The notes: a model not told the origin generated them from the sequence alone. DNA of 36,853 nucleotides from DASXMR01 sp036495525 (GCA_036495525.1 DASXMR010000125.1:1-36853), one strand, 5' to 3'; positions 22,999 through 31,337 are shown, numbered from the stretch's first letter. Numbers and translations are program-made.

Positions 22999-23880
22999 CT
23001 ACGCGGGACGGCCGGCCCTGGCGACCCCGTTCTGCGGATGAACGAGGGGTCCCAGCGGGCCCGGTGCGGCAAGCACCTCCTTCGCGGGGGCTAGCGGGTC
23101 ATCGGGAGCGTGCAGCAGCGACCTGGCGACCTTCGCGTGCAGCCGCGCCGTTGCCACCAGGACGTAGTTGAACGCCAGCAGCAGGACGAGGAAGAGCACC
23201 GCGGCCAGCAGCGCCGTGGGAAGTGAGTTGACGTACAGGCCGATGATCCCCCGCCCGTGCACGCCGTGCGGGAAGTAGCCGATCGGGATGCCCTTGGCCG
23301 GCTGGCCGCCGGCCACGTAACCGAGGTTGTAGTGCCGTGGTGCCCAGTACCAGATGGGCATCGTCACCGAGCCGAGGAAGCTCAGCCATATCGCGAGCAC
23401 GGCCGTGGCGAGGCAGTACAGCGGAGCCCAGAGCGCGATCAGGTAGGCGATCTCGCGCCAGGTCGCACCGTCATGCCAGCGTGCGCTGATGTGCGCGAGC
23501 ATCCCGCCCGGCACCTCGGTCCGCTCGCTGGCGGGCACCGGCTCGCGGTAGACCATCCGCAGCATCGCCCGCTCCACGTTCGCGCAGCCGCGAATCAGCA
23601 CCGGCACCATGGCCAGCAGCGGGATCCCGATGACCGTGATGCACAGCACTGCGACGGTGCTGAGCGCCGAGAAGGCGATGGCGAACAGGAGCCAGCTCAC
23701 CAGCAGGTACATGCCCAGGTAGCAGGCCGCCCTGGGGGCGGAGGTGACCGCCAGGCGCAGCGGGTTCTGCCGCAGCCTCAGCCGCTGGCCGGGAACACCG
23801 CTGCGTCCGGGGTTCATCCGGTTGCCCCCCGCCGAGTGCCCGTCGGCTCGGCCGGTCTGGCTGGAGCCGGCCGCGTTCAT
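22999..23880 (-). CDS. Sensor-domain (PF13796-like) membrane protein
   Basis: The 293-residue protein contains a four-helix 'putative sensor' module: helices at about 50-70, 74-98, 147-172 and 225-248, with the loop TVAVLCITVIGIPLLAM typical of the family. A soluble extracytoplasmic segment (about 173-222, rich in Tyr, Gly and Pro) lies between the last two. In actinobacteria this domain is often joined to a histidine kinase; here it ends without one. ATG 23880 overlaps the preceding stop by four bases. Together with the ArsR-type regulator and the small coiled-coil membrane protein it may form a stand-alone envelope-sensing unit. The signal is unknown. Confidence 0.8.
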   Translation of the reverse strand: MNAAGSSQTGRADGHSAGGNRMNPGRSGVPGQRLRLRQNPLRLAVTSAPRAACYLGMYLLVSWLLFAIAFSALSTVAVLCITVIGIPLLAMVPVLIRGCANVERAMLRMVYREPVPASERTEVPGGMLAHISARWHDGATWREIAYLIALWAPLYCLATAVLAIWLSFLGSVTMPIWYWAPRHYNLGYVAGGQPAKGIPIGYFPHGVHGRGIIGLYVNSLPTALLAAVLFLVLLLAFNYVLVATARLHAKVARSLLHAPDDPLAPAKEVLAAPGPLGPLVHPQNGVARAGRPA

Positions 23881-24146
23881 CCGACTTCCCGCATCAGGTG
23901 CTCGACGGCCTGCACCTTGGAAGTCAGCTCGGCCAGCTGCGCGCGCAGCTCCTGCTGGTTCGCGACCGCGTCCTCAGCGAGCTTGCGGTAGCTCGCCATC
24001 GCCAGCGCGTCCGCGCGGTGGCTCTGCAGCTGGAAGTAGGACCAGATCGAGACCGCGATGACCGCCCCGATGACGAAGACGATGCCCACGCTGATGGTGA
24101 TTGCCGTGTAATTGGTTCCGTGTGCGGCCAGCTCCATGCCGGTCAT
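23877..24146 (-). CDS. Small membrane protein with one helix and a coiled coil
   Basis: The 89-residue protein has a short N-terminus, one membrane helix (about 15-38, ITISVGIVFVIGAVIAVSIW) and a C-terminal cytosolic coiled coil (about 45-87) rich in Ala, Glu, Gln and Leu. It overlaps the genes on both sides by four bases (ATGA each time), so its level is tied to the regulator and the sensor protein. The layout suggests a linker or oligomerising subunit. No known family is recognised with certainty. Confidence 0.75.
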   Translation of the reverse strand: MTGMELAAHGTNYTAITISVGIVFVIGAVIAVSIWSYFQLQSHRADALAMASYRKLAEDAVANQQELRAQLAELTSKVQAVEHLMREVG

Positions 24147-24493
24147 GTGTCGCTCTCTTTCGTGTCGTGTGCTGAGTCAGTGCCGCCTTCCGGCGGCTCG
24201 CTGCCGTTGCGCAGCACGTCAAGGACGGTCTGCGCGGTCACCCGCAGCTCGAACGGCGCCAGCTCGAAGTACTTCATGGCCTTGCCGTCCTCCGACAGCT
24301 CCAGGTGGCCGGTCACGATCCCGGCCTTCTCCAGCCGGTCCAGGTGCATGTACAGCAGCGGCCGGGACATGCCAAGCCGCCTGGCGAGCTCGCTCACGTG
24401 CACCCGGCCAGCCGCCAGCTCAGCGATCACCCGCAGCCGCTGGGGCTGTGCAACCGCCGTCAGAGCTCCGATCAGCTCCTCTTCACTGGTCAA
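24143..24493 (-). CDS. ArsR-type winged-helix regulator
   Basis: The 116-residue protein has a winged helix at about 8-85: PQRLRVIAELAAG, recognition region VSELARRLGMSRPLLYMHLDRLEKAG, then wing residues. The C-terminus (95-116) is acidic. No metal-binding cysteine pair is present, so a non-metal ligand or partner protein is likely. The start is TTG 24493, with GGGAG seven bases upstream; no ATG or GTG is better placed. It is the first gene of a tightly overlapping three-gene operon, and its promoter region has several inverted repeats at 24506-24551, suggesting autoregulation. Confidence 0.82.
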   Translation of the reverse strand: MTSEEELIGALTAVAQPQRLRVIAELAAGRVHVSELARRLGMSRPLLYMHLDRLEKAGIVTGHLELSEDGKAMKYFELAPFELRVTAQTVLDVLRNGSEPPEGGTDSAHDTKESDT

Positions 24494-24505
24494 GTGCCGG
24501 CTCCC

Positions 24506-24551
24506 CTACATGTGATCTACAGGCTCCTTCACCTGTAAGAAGGAACTTACA
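24506..24551. promoter_or_regulatory. Cluster of inverted repeats, probable operator of the ArsR-type gene
   Basis: Two inverted repeats overlap: TGTAAG-6 bases-CTTACA (24534-24551) and TACAGG-8 bases-CCTGTA (24518-24537). CTACATG at 24506-24512 is a further related half-site. The TGTA core recurs in either direction, as for a dimeric winged-helix repressor. The cluster is between the divergent ArsR-type and histidine phosphatase genes. Confidence 0.6.
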
Positions 24552-24646
24552 CATGACCGCACCGGCTTGTCAAAGGCCATTTCACGGGCCGGGGAGCGCG
24601 TCTGCGGCCGGCTGCCTCGTCATGAGGTGAGCCATGATGGTGGGCT

Positions 24647-25261
24647 ATGGGACAGCTCATCCTGGTGCGGCACGGCGAGACCGAGTGGAGCGCCTCCGGC
24701 CAGCACACCGGCCGGACCGACATCCCGCTCACCTCGCGCGGCGAGGCGGCAGCCGCTGCGCTGACTCCGCTGCTGGCTGGGCGCCGGATCGTCGCCGTCC
24801 GCACCAGCCCGGCCAAGCGGGCAGTGCGGACCGCGGAGCTGGCCGGGCTGCAGGACCCGGTGATCGACCCCGACCTCTCCGAATGGGACTACGGCGGCTA
24901 CGAGGGACTGACGACGCCGCAGATCCAGGCCGACCGGCCCGGCTGGTACCTGTGGCGGGACGGAGTACCGCCGGGCGACCAGGCCCACCCAGGCGAGACC
25001 GTCGAGCAGGTCGGTGCCAGGGCCGACGCGGTGCTCGGCCGGGTCAGGCCGCTGCTCGCCGAGCCGGACTCGGGAGACGTCGTGCTGGTGGCACACGGCC
25101 ACCTACTGCGCGTGCTCGCAGCCCGCTGGCTTGGCCTGGCGCCCGCTGACGGGCGGCTGCTGCGGCTCGACACCGGGACGGTGAGCCTGCTCGGGAACGA
25201 GCACAGCCACCCGGTGCTGGCCAGCTGGAACATCCGGCCCGCCGGGCAGCCTGACTGCTAG
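24647..25261 (+). CDS. Histidine phosphatase family protein (phosphoglycerate mutase-like)
   Basis: The 204-residue protein has the RHGE motif at residues 8-11 (LVRHGETEW), with His9 as the phosphorylated residue, an EWDYGGYEG segment near 79-87 carrying the acid, and the second catalytic histidine in VAHGHLLR at about 148-155. Its length suits small-molecule phosphatases such as alpha-ribazole phosphatase or acid phosphatase relatives rather than glycolytic mutase. The start follows the conserved N-terminus; only a weak GGTGGG site precedes it. It is a monocistronic gene, divergent from the ArsR operon. Confidence 0.9.
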   Translation: MGQLILVRHGETEWSASGQHTGRTDIPLTSRGEAAAAALTPLLAGRRIVAVRTSPAKRAVRTAELAGLQDPVIDPDLSEWDYGGYEGLTTPQIQADRPGWYLWRDGVPPGDQAHPGETVEQVGARADAVLGRVRPLLAEPDSGDVVLVAHGHLLRVLAARWLGLAPADGRLLRLDTGTVSLLGNEHSHPVLASWNIRPAGQPDC

Positions 25262-25274
25262 CCCGGCCGGCCGG

Positions 25275-25339
25275 ACTGGCCGACGCGATCAGGACTACTG
25301 GCCGAGGCGATCAGGACTACTGGCCGGGTGGTCAGGACT
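25275..25339. repeat. 22-base tandem repeats at the 3' end of the DUF2236 gene
   Basis: ACTGGCCGACGCGATCAGGACT (25275-25296) is repeated at 25297-25318 with one change and at 25319-25339 in a shorter form. The third unit contains the stop codon (25332-25334) of the minus-strand DUF2236 gene; the other units carry the same TCA downstream of it. Confidence 0.88.
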
Positions 25340-26171
25340 GGCCGAAGCGTCCAGGCCCTGGCGCAAGCGCGGCGGGCAGGAACAGCAGCCGCGGCGGGAT
25401 CCTCGTCGCCGACTGATGGGCCGCGATCAGGGCAGCCGTCGCCGCGGCGTCGGTGAGCGGGCTGCCAGGCGCGCCGTACAGCCGCCGGGCCCAGCGGGGC
25501 AGGCTGGCGAACGCCAGCGTGGTGAGCGGAGGCACGGCCAGCTTCAGCGGCAGGTAGGCCGGCGGCACCGGCGGGTTCCAGGACGCCAGCAGCGCCTTCC
25601 TTGCCTCCGCGCCCGCGTGCAAGCGCGGCCTGAGCCGGCCGAAGTACGCGTCCAGCTCCCCAACGGTGGCCGGCGCGCTGGCCGGATCGATGCCGACCAC
25701 TGCCGCGCCGCGCCGCTGCTCGTCGACGAAGGCGTCGAGATCAGCGGCCTGCAGCCGGATGCCGCGCCGGGCGATGTCAGCGTAGGAGGCGATCTCGGCG
25801 CAGTGCACCCACAGCAGCAGCTCAGGCTCGTCTAGCCGGATCGTGCTCCCGTCCGCGTCGGTCCCGGTGAGTGACGCGTGGATGCGGCGCACCCGGCGCC
25901 CGGCCCGCTCAACCTCCGCCCGGCTGCCGTAGGTGCGGGTCCGCACGAAGTCCGCCGTCCTGACGAACCGTCCCCAGGCCTGGCTGCGGTCGGCGAAGGA
26001 AGTGTTCTGCCAGGTGGCGCGCATCACCCTGGGGTGCAGCGCCTGCAGGTACAGGGCGCGGAAGCCGGCCACCCAGACGACCGGCTCGGCCATGATCCGC
26101 CAGGTGACCGAGCCGGGGCCGAACAGCCCCTGGTCCGCGCTGGCCAGCCGCGCGGCCGGTCCCAGGGGCAT
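25332..26171 (-). CDS. DUF2236 / MpaB-like oxygenase family protein
   Basis: The 279-residue helical protein resembles the oxygenase MpaB / latex-clearing-protein family. Characteristic blocks are WVAGFRALYLQALHPRVMRA (about 33-52), WGRFVRTADFVRTRTYG with basic residues expected to face a haem or substrate, VRRIHASLTG, and LLLWVHCAEIASYADI with a conserved His near 125. Family members are thought to bind haem b, but activity of most members is unproven. GGGAGG precedes ATG 26171. Its stop lies in a tandem repeat. It has no functional partner among its neighbours. Confidence 0.8.
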   Translation of the reverse strand: MPLGPAARLASADQGLFGPGSVTWRIMAEPVVWVAGFRALYLQALHPRVMRATWQNTSFADRSQAWGRFVRTADFVRTRTYGSRAEVERAGRRVRRIHASLTGTDADGSTIRLDEPELLLWVHCAEIASYADIARRGIRLQAADLDAFVDEQRRGAAVVGIDPASAPATVGELDAYFGRLRPRLHAGAEARKALLASWNPPVPPAYLPLKLAVPPLTTLAFASLPRWARRLYGAPGSPLTDAAATAALIAAHQSATRIPPRLLFLPAALAPGPGRFGQS

Positions 26172-26204
26172 GCTGCCTCCCTCCCGCGCCCGGCCAGCCA
26201 GCGG

Positions 26205-26594
26205 TTACTCCGGCCGGGTTTCCTCCGCTATCCAGGTCAGGTAGCCAGCCGAGCCCGCCACGATGTCGGTGGCGGTGATCTCCGGCTCGTCGTAGCTGTG
26301 CCGGTCGGTGAGGAACTGGGCCAGGGCGTCATAGCGATCGGCCGGGAGCTTGAGCATGATGAGCCACTCCTCCGCGCGCTCGATCTCGCCCTCCCACCAG
26401 TACGTGCTGGCGATCGGCCCGGCTACCTGAGCGCACGCGGCCAGCCTCGCGGCGACCGCGTCGTGGGCCAGCTCCATCGCCTCGGCCCTGGAGTCGGTCG
26501 TGGTCTGCACCTGCAGGTACTCGGTGTCGCCGGGATCGGCGACAACCGCAGCCCCGCGCGTATCGACGCTGTTCTCAGCGCCTGGGCCCGCCAT
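26205..26594 (-). CDS. cutA: Divalent-cation tolerance protein CutA
   Basis: A 129-residue CutA1 protein, with the CutA fold at about 25-125. Markers are the repeat of short strands with LAACAQVAGPIASTYWWEGEI (Cys54, Trp66-67), AEEWLIMLKLPADRY and YDEPEITATDI near 101-111. CutA forms stable trimers; its role in copper tolerance is debated. ATG 26594 is preferred to the frame opening at 26681, which adds a Gly/Pro-rich, non-conserved extension. The chosen start leaves an N-terminal tail of about 24 residues more than the core family. It lies 33 bases after the DUF2236 start and in the same direction, so the pair may be cotranscribed. Confidence 0.9.
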   Translation of the reverse strand: MAGPGAENSVDTRGAAVVADPGDTEYLQVQTTTDSRAEAMELAHDAVAARLAACAQVAGPIASTYWWEGEIERAEEWLIMLKLPADRYDALAQFLTDRHSYDEPEITATDIVAGSAGYLTWIAEETRPE

Positions 26595-26771
26595 GGCACC
26601 CGATCGTACGCCGCGGCCGGGACCAGCGGGCGGCCGATGACCGCCGATCTTGGCCCGCAGCCATCCGGGCTGCCGCGACACCGGCCCGCGGTGAGCAACC
26701 CCGCGAGGGCTGGCCGGGCCGGCGAGCCGGGCGCTAGAGTTCTCTCACTTTGACGACCGGGGAGGCTGCGC

Positions 26772-27758
26772 GTGGTCAGTGACAGCGGTGCGCACGAGGC
26801 CGGGCCAGCCAGCGTCAGCCAATTACCAGCCATTCCGCCGATGCCAAAGGTGCCGGAGGATCGGATCTACCGGGATCCGCAAATGGTCCTGGATTCCGGC
26901 CAGCGGCTCAGCCTTGGCTGGCAGCATCACCGCAAGGCCGGGCCGAGCTTCATCATCATCAGGCAGAGCTGGATGGGAACACTCCGGGTCAACGAGCGCT
27001 TCCCGCTGACCGAGCAGGGCTGGGCAGCCGCCTGGCGTGCGCTGTCGGATGCCGATGAGAGGGCCGCGGTATCCCTCGCAGCGGCCCTCGCGCAGCGCGA
27101 AGCTCAGCGTGGGCGAGCGGCAGCAGTTGCCGCGCTCAGTCGAGTTGCGAAAGGCGCTCCGCTGCCGGCGACGTTCAGCGGCGGATCGGGTGACACGGCT
27201 CTCGCCAAAGGCGGCTCCTGTGAACTGCGGTTTCTCGACGACCGCCTGGTCGTGGGCCAGGTTGGCGCGCCGGTCGCCGTCGAGGTGCGCTACCGGGATG
27301 CCGCCGCTGTCGAGATCGGCGGCCCTGGGACGTTCGGCCTGCCGGCTGGCCTGGTGCTCTCCCTGACCCTTGCCCTGAGCCTGCTCGGCGCCTGGGTGGG
27401 ATTCGCCATTCACGGCCGGGTCGGCCTGTGGTTCGGGGCACTGATCGGCGGCACCCTGGGGGCACTGATCGGGGCCGGCTTCACCAGGACCGAGACAACC
27501 ATCCGGGTCGATACCGGGGACGCCGAGTACTTCTTCATGCATCATGCGCGGCTCCCCCACACCCTGCGGGCAGACCTCTCTGCGCAGCTCATGGCCATCC
27601 GGGCGGCGCGCGCCGGGCAGCCACCACCTGACCAGGCTGAGCAGGGCGCGGCATCAGCCGCTGACCAGCTCAGCAGGCTCGCTTCCCTGCTTGAGGACGG
27701 CCTGATCACCCGCGAGGAATTCGACACCCTCAAGGCGCCCCTGATCGCCGGATCGTAG
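26772..27758 (+). CDS. Membrane protein with C-terminal SHOCT domain
   Basis: The 328-residue protein has a soluble N-terminal part (1-180), two closely spaced helices with glycine-zipper character (about 188-212 and 219-240), a strand-rich stretch (TETTIRVDTGDAEYFFMHHA) and a C-terminal SHOCT motif (about 298-325, LASLLEDGLITREEFDTLKAPLI). SHOCT helices mediate oligomerisation or membrane association. The N-terminal domain is not recognised. GGGGAGG lies just before the GTG start at 26772. It is a single gene between CutA and the FAD oxidoreductase. Confidence 0.75.
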   Translation: MVSDSGAHEAGPASVSQLPAIPPMPKVPEDRIYRDPQMVLDSGQRLSLGWQHHRKAGPSFIIIRQSWMGTLRVNERFPLTEQGWAAAWRALSDADERAAVSLAAALAQREAQRGRAAAVAALSRVAKGAPLPATFSGGSGDTALAKGGSCELRFLDDRLVVGQVGAPVAVEVRYRDAAAVEIGGPGTFGLPAGLVLSLTLALSLLGAWVGFAIHGRVGLWFGALIGGTLGALIGAGFTRTETTIRVDTGDAEYFFMHHARLPHTLRADLSAQLMAIRAARAGQPPPDQAEQGAASAADQLSRLASLLEDGLITREEFDTLKAPLIAGS

Positions 27759-27834
27759 GACGCTGACGAGCCGACCATCGCACCGCAGTACCGTTTCCGG
27801 CTACCAGGGCACGGGCCCGACCGGGCCGCGAGCA

Positions 27835-29055
27835 TCAGGGCTGCGCGGCGGGCGCCGGGTCATAGTAGTGCTCGTACTGCCAAAGGCCGCGCTGCACCAG
27901 CTCCGGCTCGGTCATGGCGCCGAACCGGCCGGGCGCCAGTGCCGCCACGGCGCCTGGCGGCTCGCCGGTGACGATCCAGCTCGCCAGTGCCTCGCCGAGG
28001 GCCGGCGATGACGAGAAGCCCGAGCCGTTGCACCCGCTGGCGACCCACAGGCCGGGCACGTCGGGCACCGGGCCGAGCACGAAGGCGCCGTCCGGGCTCA
28101 TCGTGAACAGGCCGCCGCGGTGCTCGGCGACCGGCAGCCCGGACGCCAGCGGCACCTCGGCCGCGACCTGCCCCGCCAGCTTGCGCAGCACCCCGAGGTC
28201 GAGCGGCACGTCACCGGTGCTGAACGACGGCGGCTCCATGCGGGGGTCGATGTGCAGGGGGCCGGTCTCGAAGCCGCCGAACATCAGCCCGCCGCGGGCC
28301 GGCCGCAGGTAGACGGCGGCGTCCACCACCCTGGTGATCGGCGCCCCGGCGTCCACCAGCGCTGACTGCTCGGTGATCAGCAGCTGATGCCGGACCGGGG
28401 CGACGCTGACGTCGGCGCCAGCCAGCGCGGCGACCTGCCGCGTCCACGCCCCGGCCGCGTCCACGACGGCAGCGGCGCTGATCGACCTGGCGGTCGTCTC
28501 GACCCCGGCGACACTGCCAGCCGCCAGCGTGACGCCGGTGGCTGGCTCGGCCTCGAGCACCTGCACGCCGTGCAGCCGGCCAGCGTCCAGGTACGCCCGG
28601 ATCAGGCTGGCCGGCTCCTCGATGTAGGCGTCCTGGCGGCAGCACAGTGCCAGCTCGCTGCCGCCGCTGCGGTAATAAGGCACCGCATCGGCCACCTCAG
28701 CCGCGGTTGCCTCGCGCACGTCAGCGCCCCAGCCGGCCGACTGCGCCGCCTCGTGACGCAGGTGGTCCTGATGCCGTCCGCTCCTGGCCACCAGGAAGCT
28801 GCCTGTCTGCCGCACCTCGAGCGGCACGCCAGCCCAGTCGCCGAAGGACACTGCCCTGGCGATGCTGCGCCGGGCCAGCATCGTGCGCAGCTCGTCGGCC
28901 TGCACGGACTTGAACAGGCCGGCCGCCCGGCCCGACGCCTGCGAGCCGGCTGACTCCCGCTCGACCACCACCACGCTGCGCCCGGCCAGCGCGGCGTGCA
29001 GCGCCGTGCTGAGCCCAAGCGCCCCGGCCCCGATGACCACGATGTCGGCCCGCAT
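27835..29055 (-). CDS. FAD-dependent amine/amino-acid oxidoreductase (DAO family)
   Basis: The 406-residue flavoprotein carries the FAD-binding motif VVIGAGALGLSTALHAA at 6-22, VVVERE at 29-34 and the second dinucleotide contact ASGCNGSGFSSSPALGEALASWI near 347-369. The middle domain resembles sarcosine/glycine oxidase and D-amino-acid dehydrogenase relatives, which oxidise a C-N bond. There is no obvious C-terminal flavin-linking cysteine. ATG 29055 is only 18 bases after the MFS stop, so the two are probably cotranscribed, with weak initiation signals. The substrate is not determined; a transporter before it may import or expel the related amine. Confidence 0.85.
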   Translation of the reverse strand: MRADIVVIGAGALGLSTALHAALAGRSVVVVERESAGSQASGRAAGLFKSVQADELRTMLARRSIARAVSFGDWAGVPLEVRQTGSFLVARSGRHQDHLRHEAAQSAGWGADVREATAAEVADAVPYYRSGGSELALCCRQDAYIEEPASLIRAYLDAGRLHGVQVLEAEPATGVTLAAGSVAGVETTARSISAAAVVDAAGAWTRQVAALAGADVSVAPVRHQLLITEQSALVDAGAPITRVVDAAVYLRPARGGLMFGGFETGPLHIDPRMEPPSFSTGDVPLDLGVLRKLAGQVAAEVPLASGLPVAEHRGGLFTMSPDGAFVLGPVPDVPGLWVASGCNGSGFSSSPALGEALASWIVTGEPPGAVAALAPGRFGAMTEPELVQRGLWQYEHYYDPAPAAQP

Positions 29056-29073
29056 CTGGCCAGTGTGCCTGAT

Positions 29074-31086
29074 TCAGCGCGTGATCAGGTGCCGGTCGGC
29101 GTCGTCGCCGAGCAGCGCGACGGAGAGCTTGTCGAGCATCCGGGCCAGGTCGGCGTGCTGCTCGGGCGACCATTCGGACAGCAGGCTCGCAAGCCCGTCC
29201 CGCATCGCCGCGCACAGCCGGTCAGCGGCCGCCCCGCCGGCCGGCGTCAAGACGAGTTGCCCGTCGGTGCGCCGGCAGTACCCGGCCTGCACCAGCCGGT
29301 CAACATACGGCTTGCCCTGCTCCATCGTCACGCCGGCCTCGCGAGCTAGGTCAGCGCGTGCCACCGTGCCGTGCTTGGCGAGCCTGGTGAGTACCCAGCA
29401 GCTGCCGGCCGGCAGGCCAAGGCCGGACAGCTCGGCGAGCTTCTCATAGCCTCGCTTGCGCAGATCCCCGTCGGCGAGCCGGAGCAGCGCCCGCTCGATC
29501 TCGTCGACAGAAGAGCGTTGCGCTGATCCCCCGCCCAGGCCCTCGCCGAGGTCGGCCGCCGCGACGGTGGTGCGCAGCGGTACCTCGCGCAGGAACCAGG
29601 TCAGCACGAAGGCAATGGCGGCTACCGGCACGGCGACCAGGAAGATCCGGTCGATCGCGTGGGTGTAGGCGTGCAGCACCAGGTCACGCACGGGCCCCGG
29701 CAGCGAGGTGATCTCGGCGTGGCTGGCTTCGGCCCCCGAGATGCTGAACCCAGGTGGCAGCGGCACGCCGTGCAGCGACGAGCGCAGGTCAGCTGAGAGC
29801 TGATTAGAGAAGACCGCGCCGAAGATCGCCACGCCGAATGACCCGCCGATCGAGCGGAAGAACGTCACCCCCGAGGTCGCCGCGCCGAGGTCGGCGTAGT
29901 CGACGGAGTTCTGCACGGCGATGACCAGCACCTGCAGGATCAGGCCGAGGCCGAAGCCGAGTATGACCAGGTTCACGTCGGTGAGCGCGGACGATGTCGT
30001 CGCATCGAGGCGTGACAGCAGGAACAGCGCCACGGTCAGCAGGGCAGTGCCGATGACCGGGTAGATCTTGTACCGGCCGAGCCGGGAGATGAGCTGGCCG
30101 CTGCCCACCGATGCGATGAGCAGGCCGACCACCATGGGCAGCAGGTAGATCCCGGAGACGGTCGGCGACACCCCGCGGACCACCTGCAGGAACAGCGGCA
30201 GGAACGCCAGCGAGCCGAACATCGCAAAGCCGGCCGCGAACCCGACAGCCGAGCTGACCGAGAACACCGGGTTGCGGAACAGCCGCCGCGCCAGCACCGG
30301 CTCGGCCGCGCGCCCTGCTGACCACCACCAGGCGACCGCGATCAGGACCGCCGCCACCGCCAGGCCGATGATCACCGGTGAGCCCCACGGGAAGGTAGTA
30401 CCACCGAGCGAGGTCAGCAGGACCACGCACGTCGCCGCGCCGGCCAGCAGCGCGGCGCCGAGGTAGTCGATCGTGTGCCGGGCCCGTTCCGACGTGCCAG
30501 GCAGCACGACGGCGATGGCGACCAGCGCGACGACCCCGATCGGCAGGTTGATGTAGAAGACCCAGCGCCAGCCGATGTTGTCGACGAAGAAGCCGCCGAG
30601 CAAGGGCCCGACCACGCTCGCGACGCCGAAGACCGCCCCGAACGCCCCCTGGTACTTGCCGCGCTCGCGGGGGGGCACCACGTCGGCGACGATTGCCTGC
30701 GCGAGCACGATCAGGCCGCCGCCGCCCAGGCCCTGCAGCGCCCGGAACGCGATTAGCTCATCCAGGTTGCGCGACAGTCCGCACAGCGCCGATCCGATCA
30801 GGAAGACCACGATCGCGGCCTGGAACAGCGTCTTGCGGCCGTACTGGTCGCCCAGCTTGCCCCACAGCGGCGTGGACGCCGTGGTCGCGAGCAGGTAAGC
30901 GGTGATGACCCACGACAGGTGACTGAGCCCGCCGAGGTCGCTGACGATCGTCGGCAGCGCGGTGGAGACGATGGTCTGGTCGAGCGCGGCGAGCAGGATG
31001 GCGAGCATCAGCGCCGCGTAGATGACGATCAGGCCCCTGCCCCGCGGCTGGGCGACAGGTACCGCCGCCGCACGACTGCCCGCCAT
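29074..31086 (-). CDS. DHA2 (14-helix) MFS transporter with C-terminal MarR-like domain
   Basis: The first 515 residues form an EmrB/QacA-type drug transporter: motif D1 LDQTIVSTALPTI (about 35-47), motif A GKLGDQYGRK (75-84), motif C GPLLGGFFVDNIGWRWVFY and a hydrophilic loop after helix 12. Residues about 525-670 read as a MarR-type winged helix: a long N-terminal helix (IERALLRLADGDLRKRGYEKL), ARADLAREAGVTMEQGKPYVDRLVQAGYCRR as the HTH, LTPAGGAAADRL as wing, and a C-terminal dimerisation helix. This transporter-plus-MarR fusion occurs in some actinobacterial exporters. The start is ATG 31086. A long inverted repeat lies upstream. Confidence 0.88.
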   Translation of the reverse strand: MAGSRAAAVPVAQPRGRGLIVIYAALMLAILLAALDQTIVSTALPTIVSDLGGLSHLSWVITAYLLATTASTPLWGKLGDQYGRKTLFQAAIVVFLIGSALCGLSRNLDELIAFRALQGLGGGGLIVLAQAIVADVVPPRERGKYQGAFGAVFGVASVVGPLLGGFFVDNIGWRWVFYINLPIGVVALVAIAVVLPGTSERARHTIDYLGAALLAGAATCVVLLTSLGGTTFPWGSPVIIGLAVAAVLIAVAWWWSAGRAAEPVLARRLFRNPVFSVSSAVGFAAGFAMFGSLAFLPLFLQVVRGVSPTVSGIYLLPMVVGLLIASVGSGQLISRLGRYKIYPVIGTALLTVALFLLSRLDATTSSALTDVNLVILGFGLGLILQVLVIAVQNSVDYADLGAATSGVTFFRSIGGSFGVAIFGAVFSNQLSADLRSSLHGVPLPPGFSISGAEASHAEITSLPGPVRDLVLHAYTHAIDRIFLVAVPVAAIAFVLTWFLREVPLRTTVAAADLGEGLGGGSAQRSSVDEIERALLRLADGDLRKRGYEKLAELSGLGLPAGSCWVLTRLAKHGTVARADLAREAGVTMEQGKPYVDRLVQAGYCRRTDGQLVLTPAGGAAADRLCAAMRDGLASLLSEWSPEQHADLARMLDKLSVALLGDDADRHLITR

Positions 31087-31337
31087 GCGGAGTACCTACC
31101 CAGCGGGTGCTGGTCAGGCGCAGCCGGCCGCGCATGTCTGCGCCCGGCGCCCACAACCGTGCCCGGCATGCGTGACGGCCCTTACCCTGGCCATGCCGCA
31201 GGGGCCTGGCCGGGGAGGGCCGTCACGCAGTCATGCCGACAGCGCACCGCGACACGGACCGGGCAGCCCAGGCACCGCCGGTGCCTGGCTGCCGCTGGTC
31301 AGCGACGCGCGCTAGCGCGGGTCAGCGGCCGTGCAGC
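31087..31337. other. 251-base intergenic region with a long inverted repeat
   Basis: No gene is supported between the lipoprotein stop and the MFS start on the minus strand. The inverted repeat at 31165-31237 is the only clear structure. GCGCGCTAGCGCG near 31307 is a further short palindrome. Confidence 0.5.
31165..31237 (-). promoter_or_regulatory. Large inverted repeat upstream of the MFS gene
   Basis: GCGTGACGGCCCT (31170-31182) pairs perfectly with AGGGCCGTCACGC (31216-31228), and beyond a four-base bulge GGCAT (31165-31169) pairs with ATGCC (31233-31237). The 33-base loop holds a smaller CCCTG/CAGGG stem. It could end lipoprotein transcription or be an attenuator or operator of the MFS gene. 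Confidence 0.5.
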
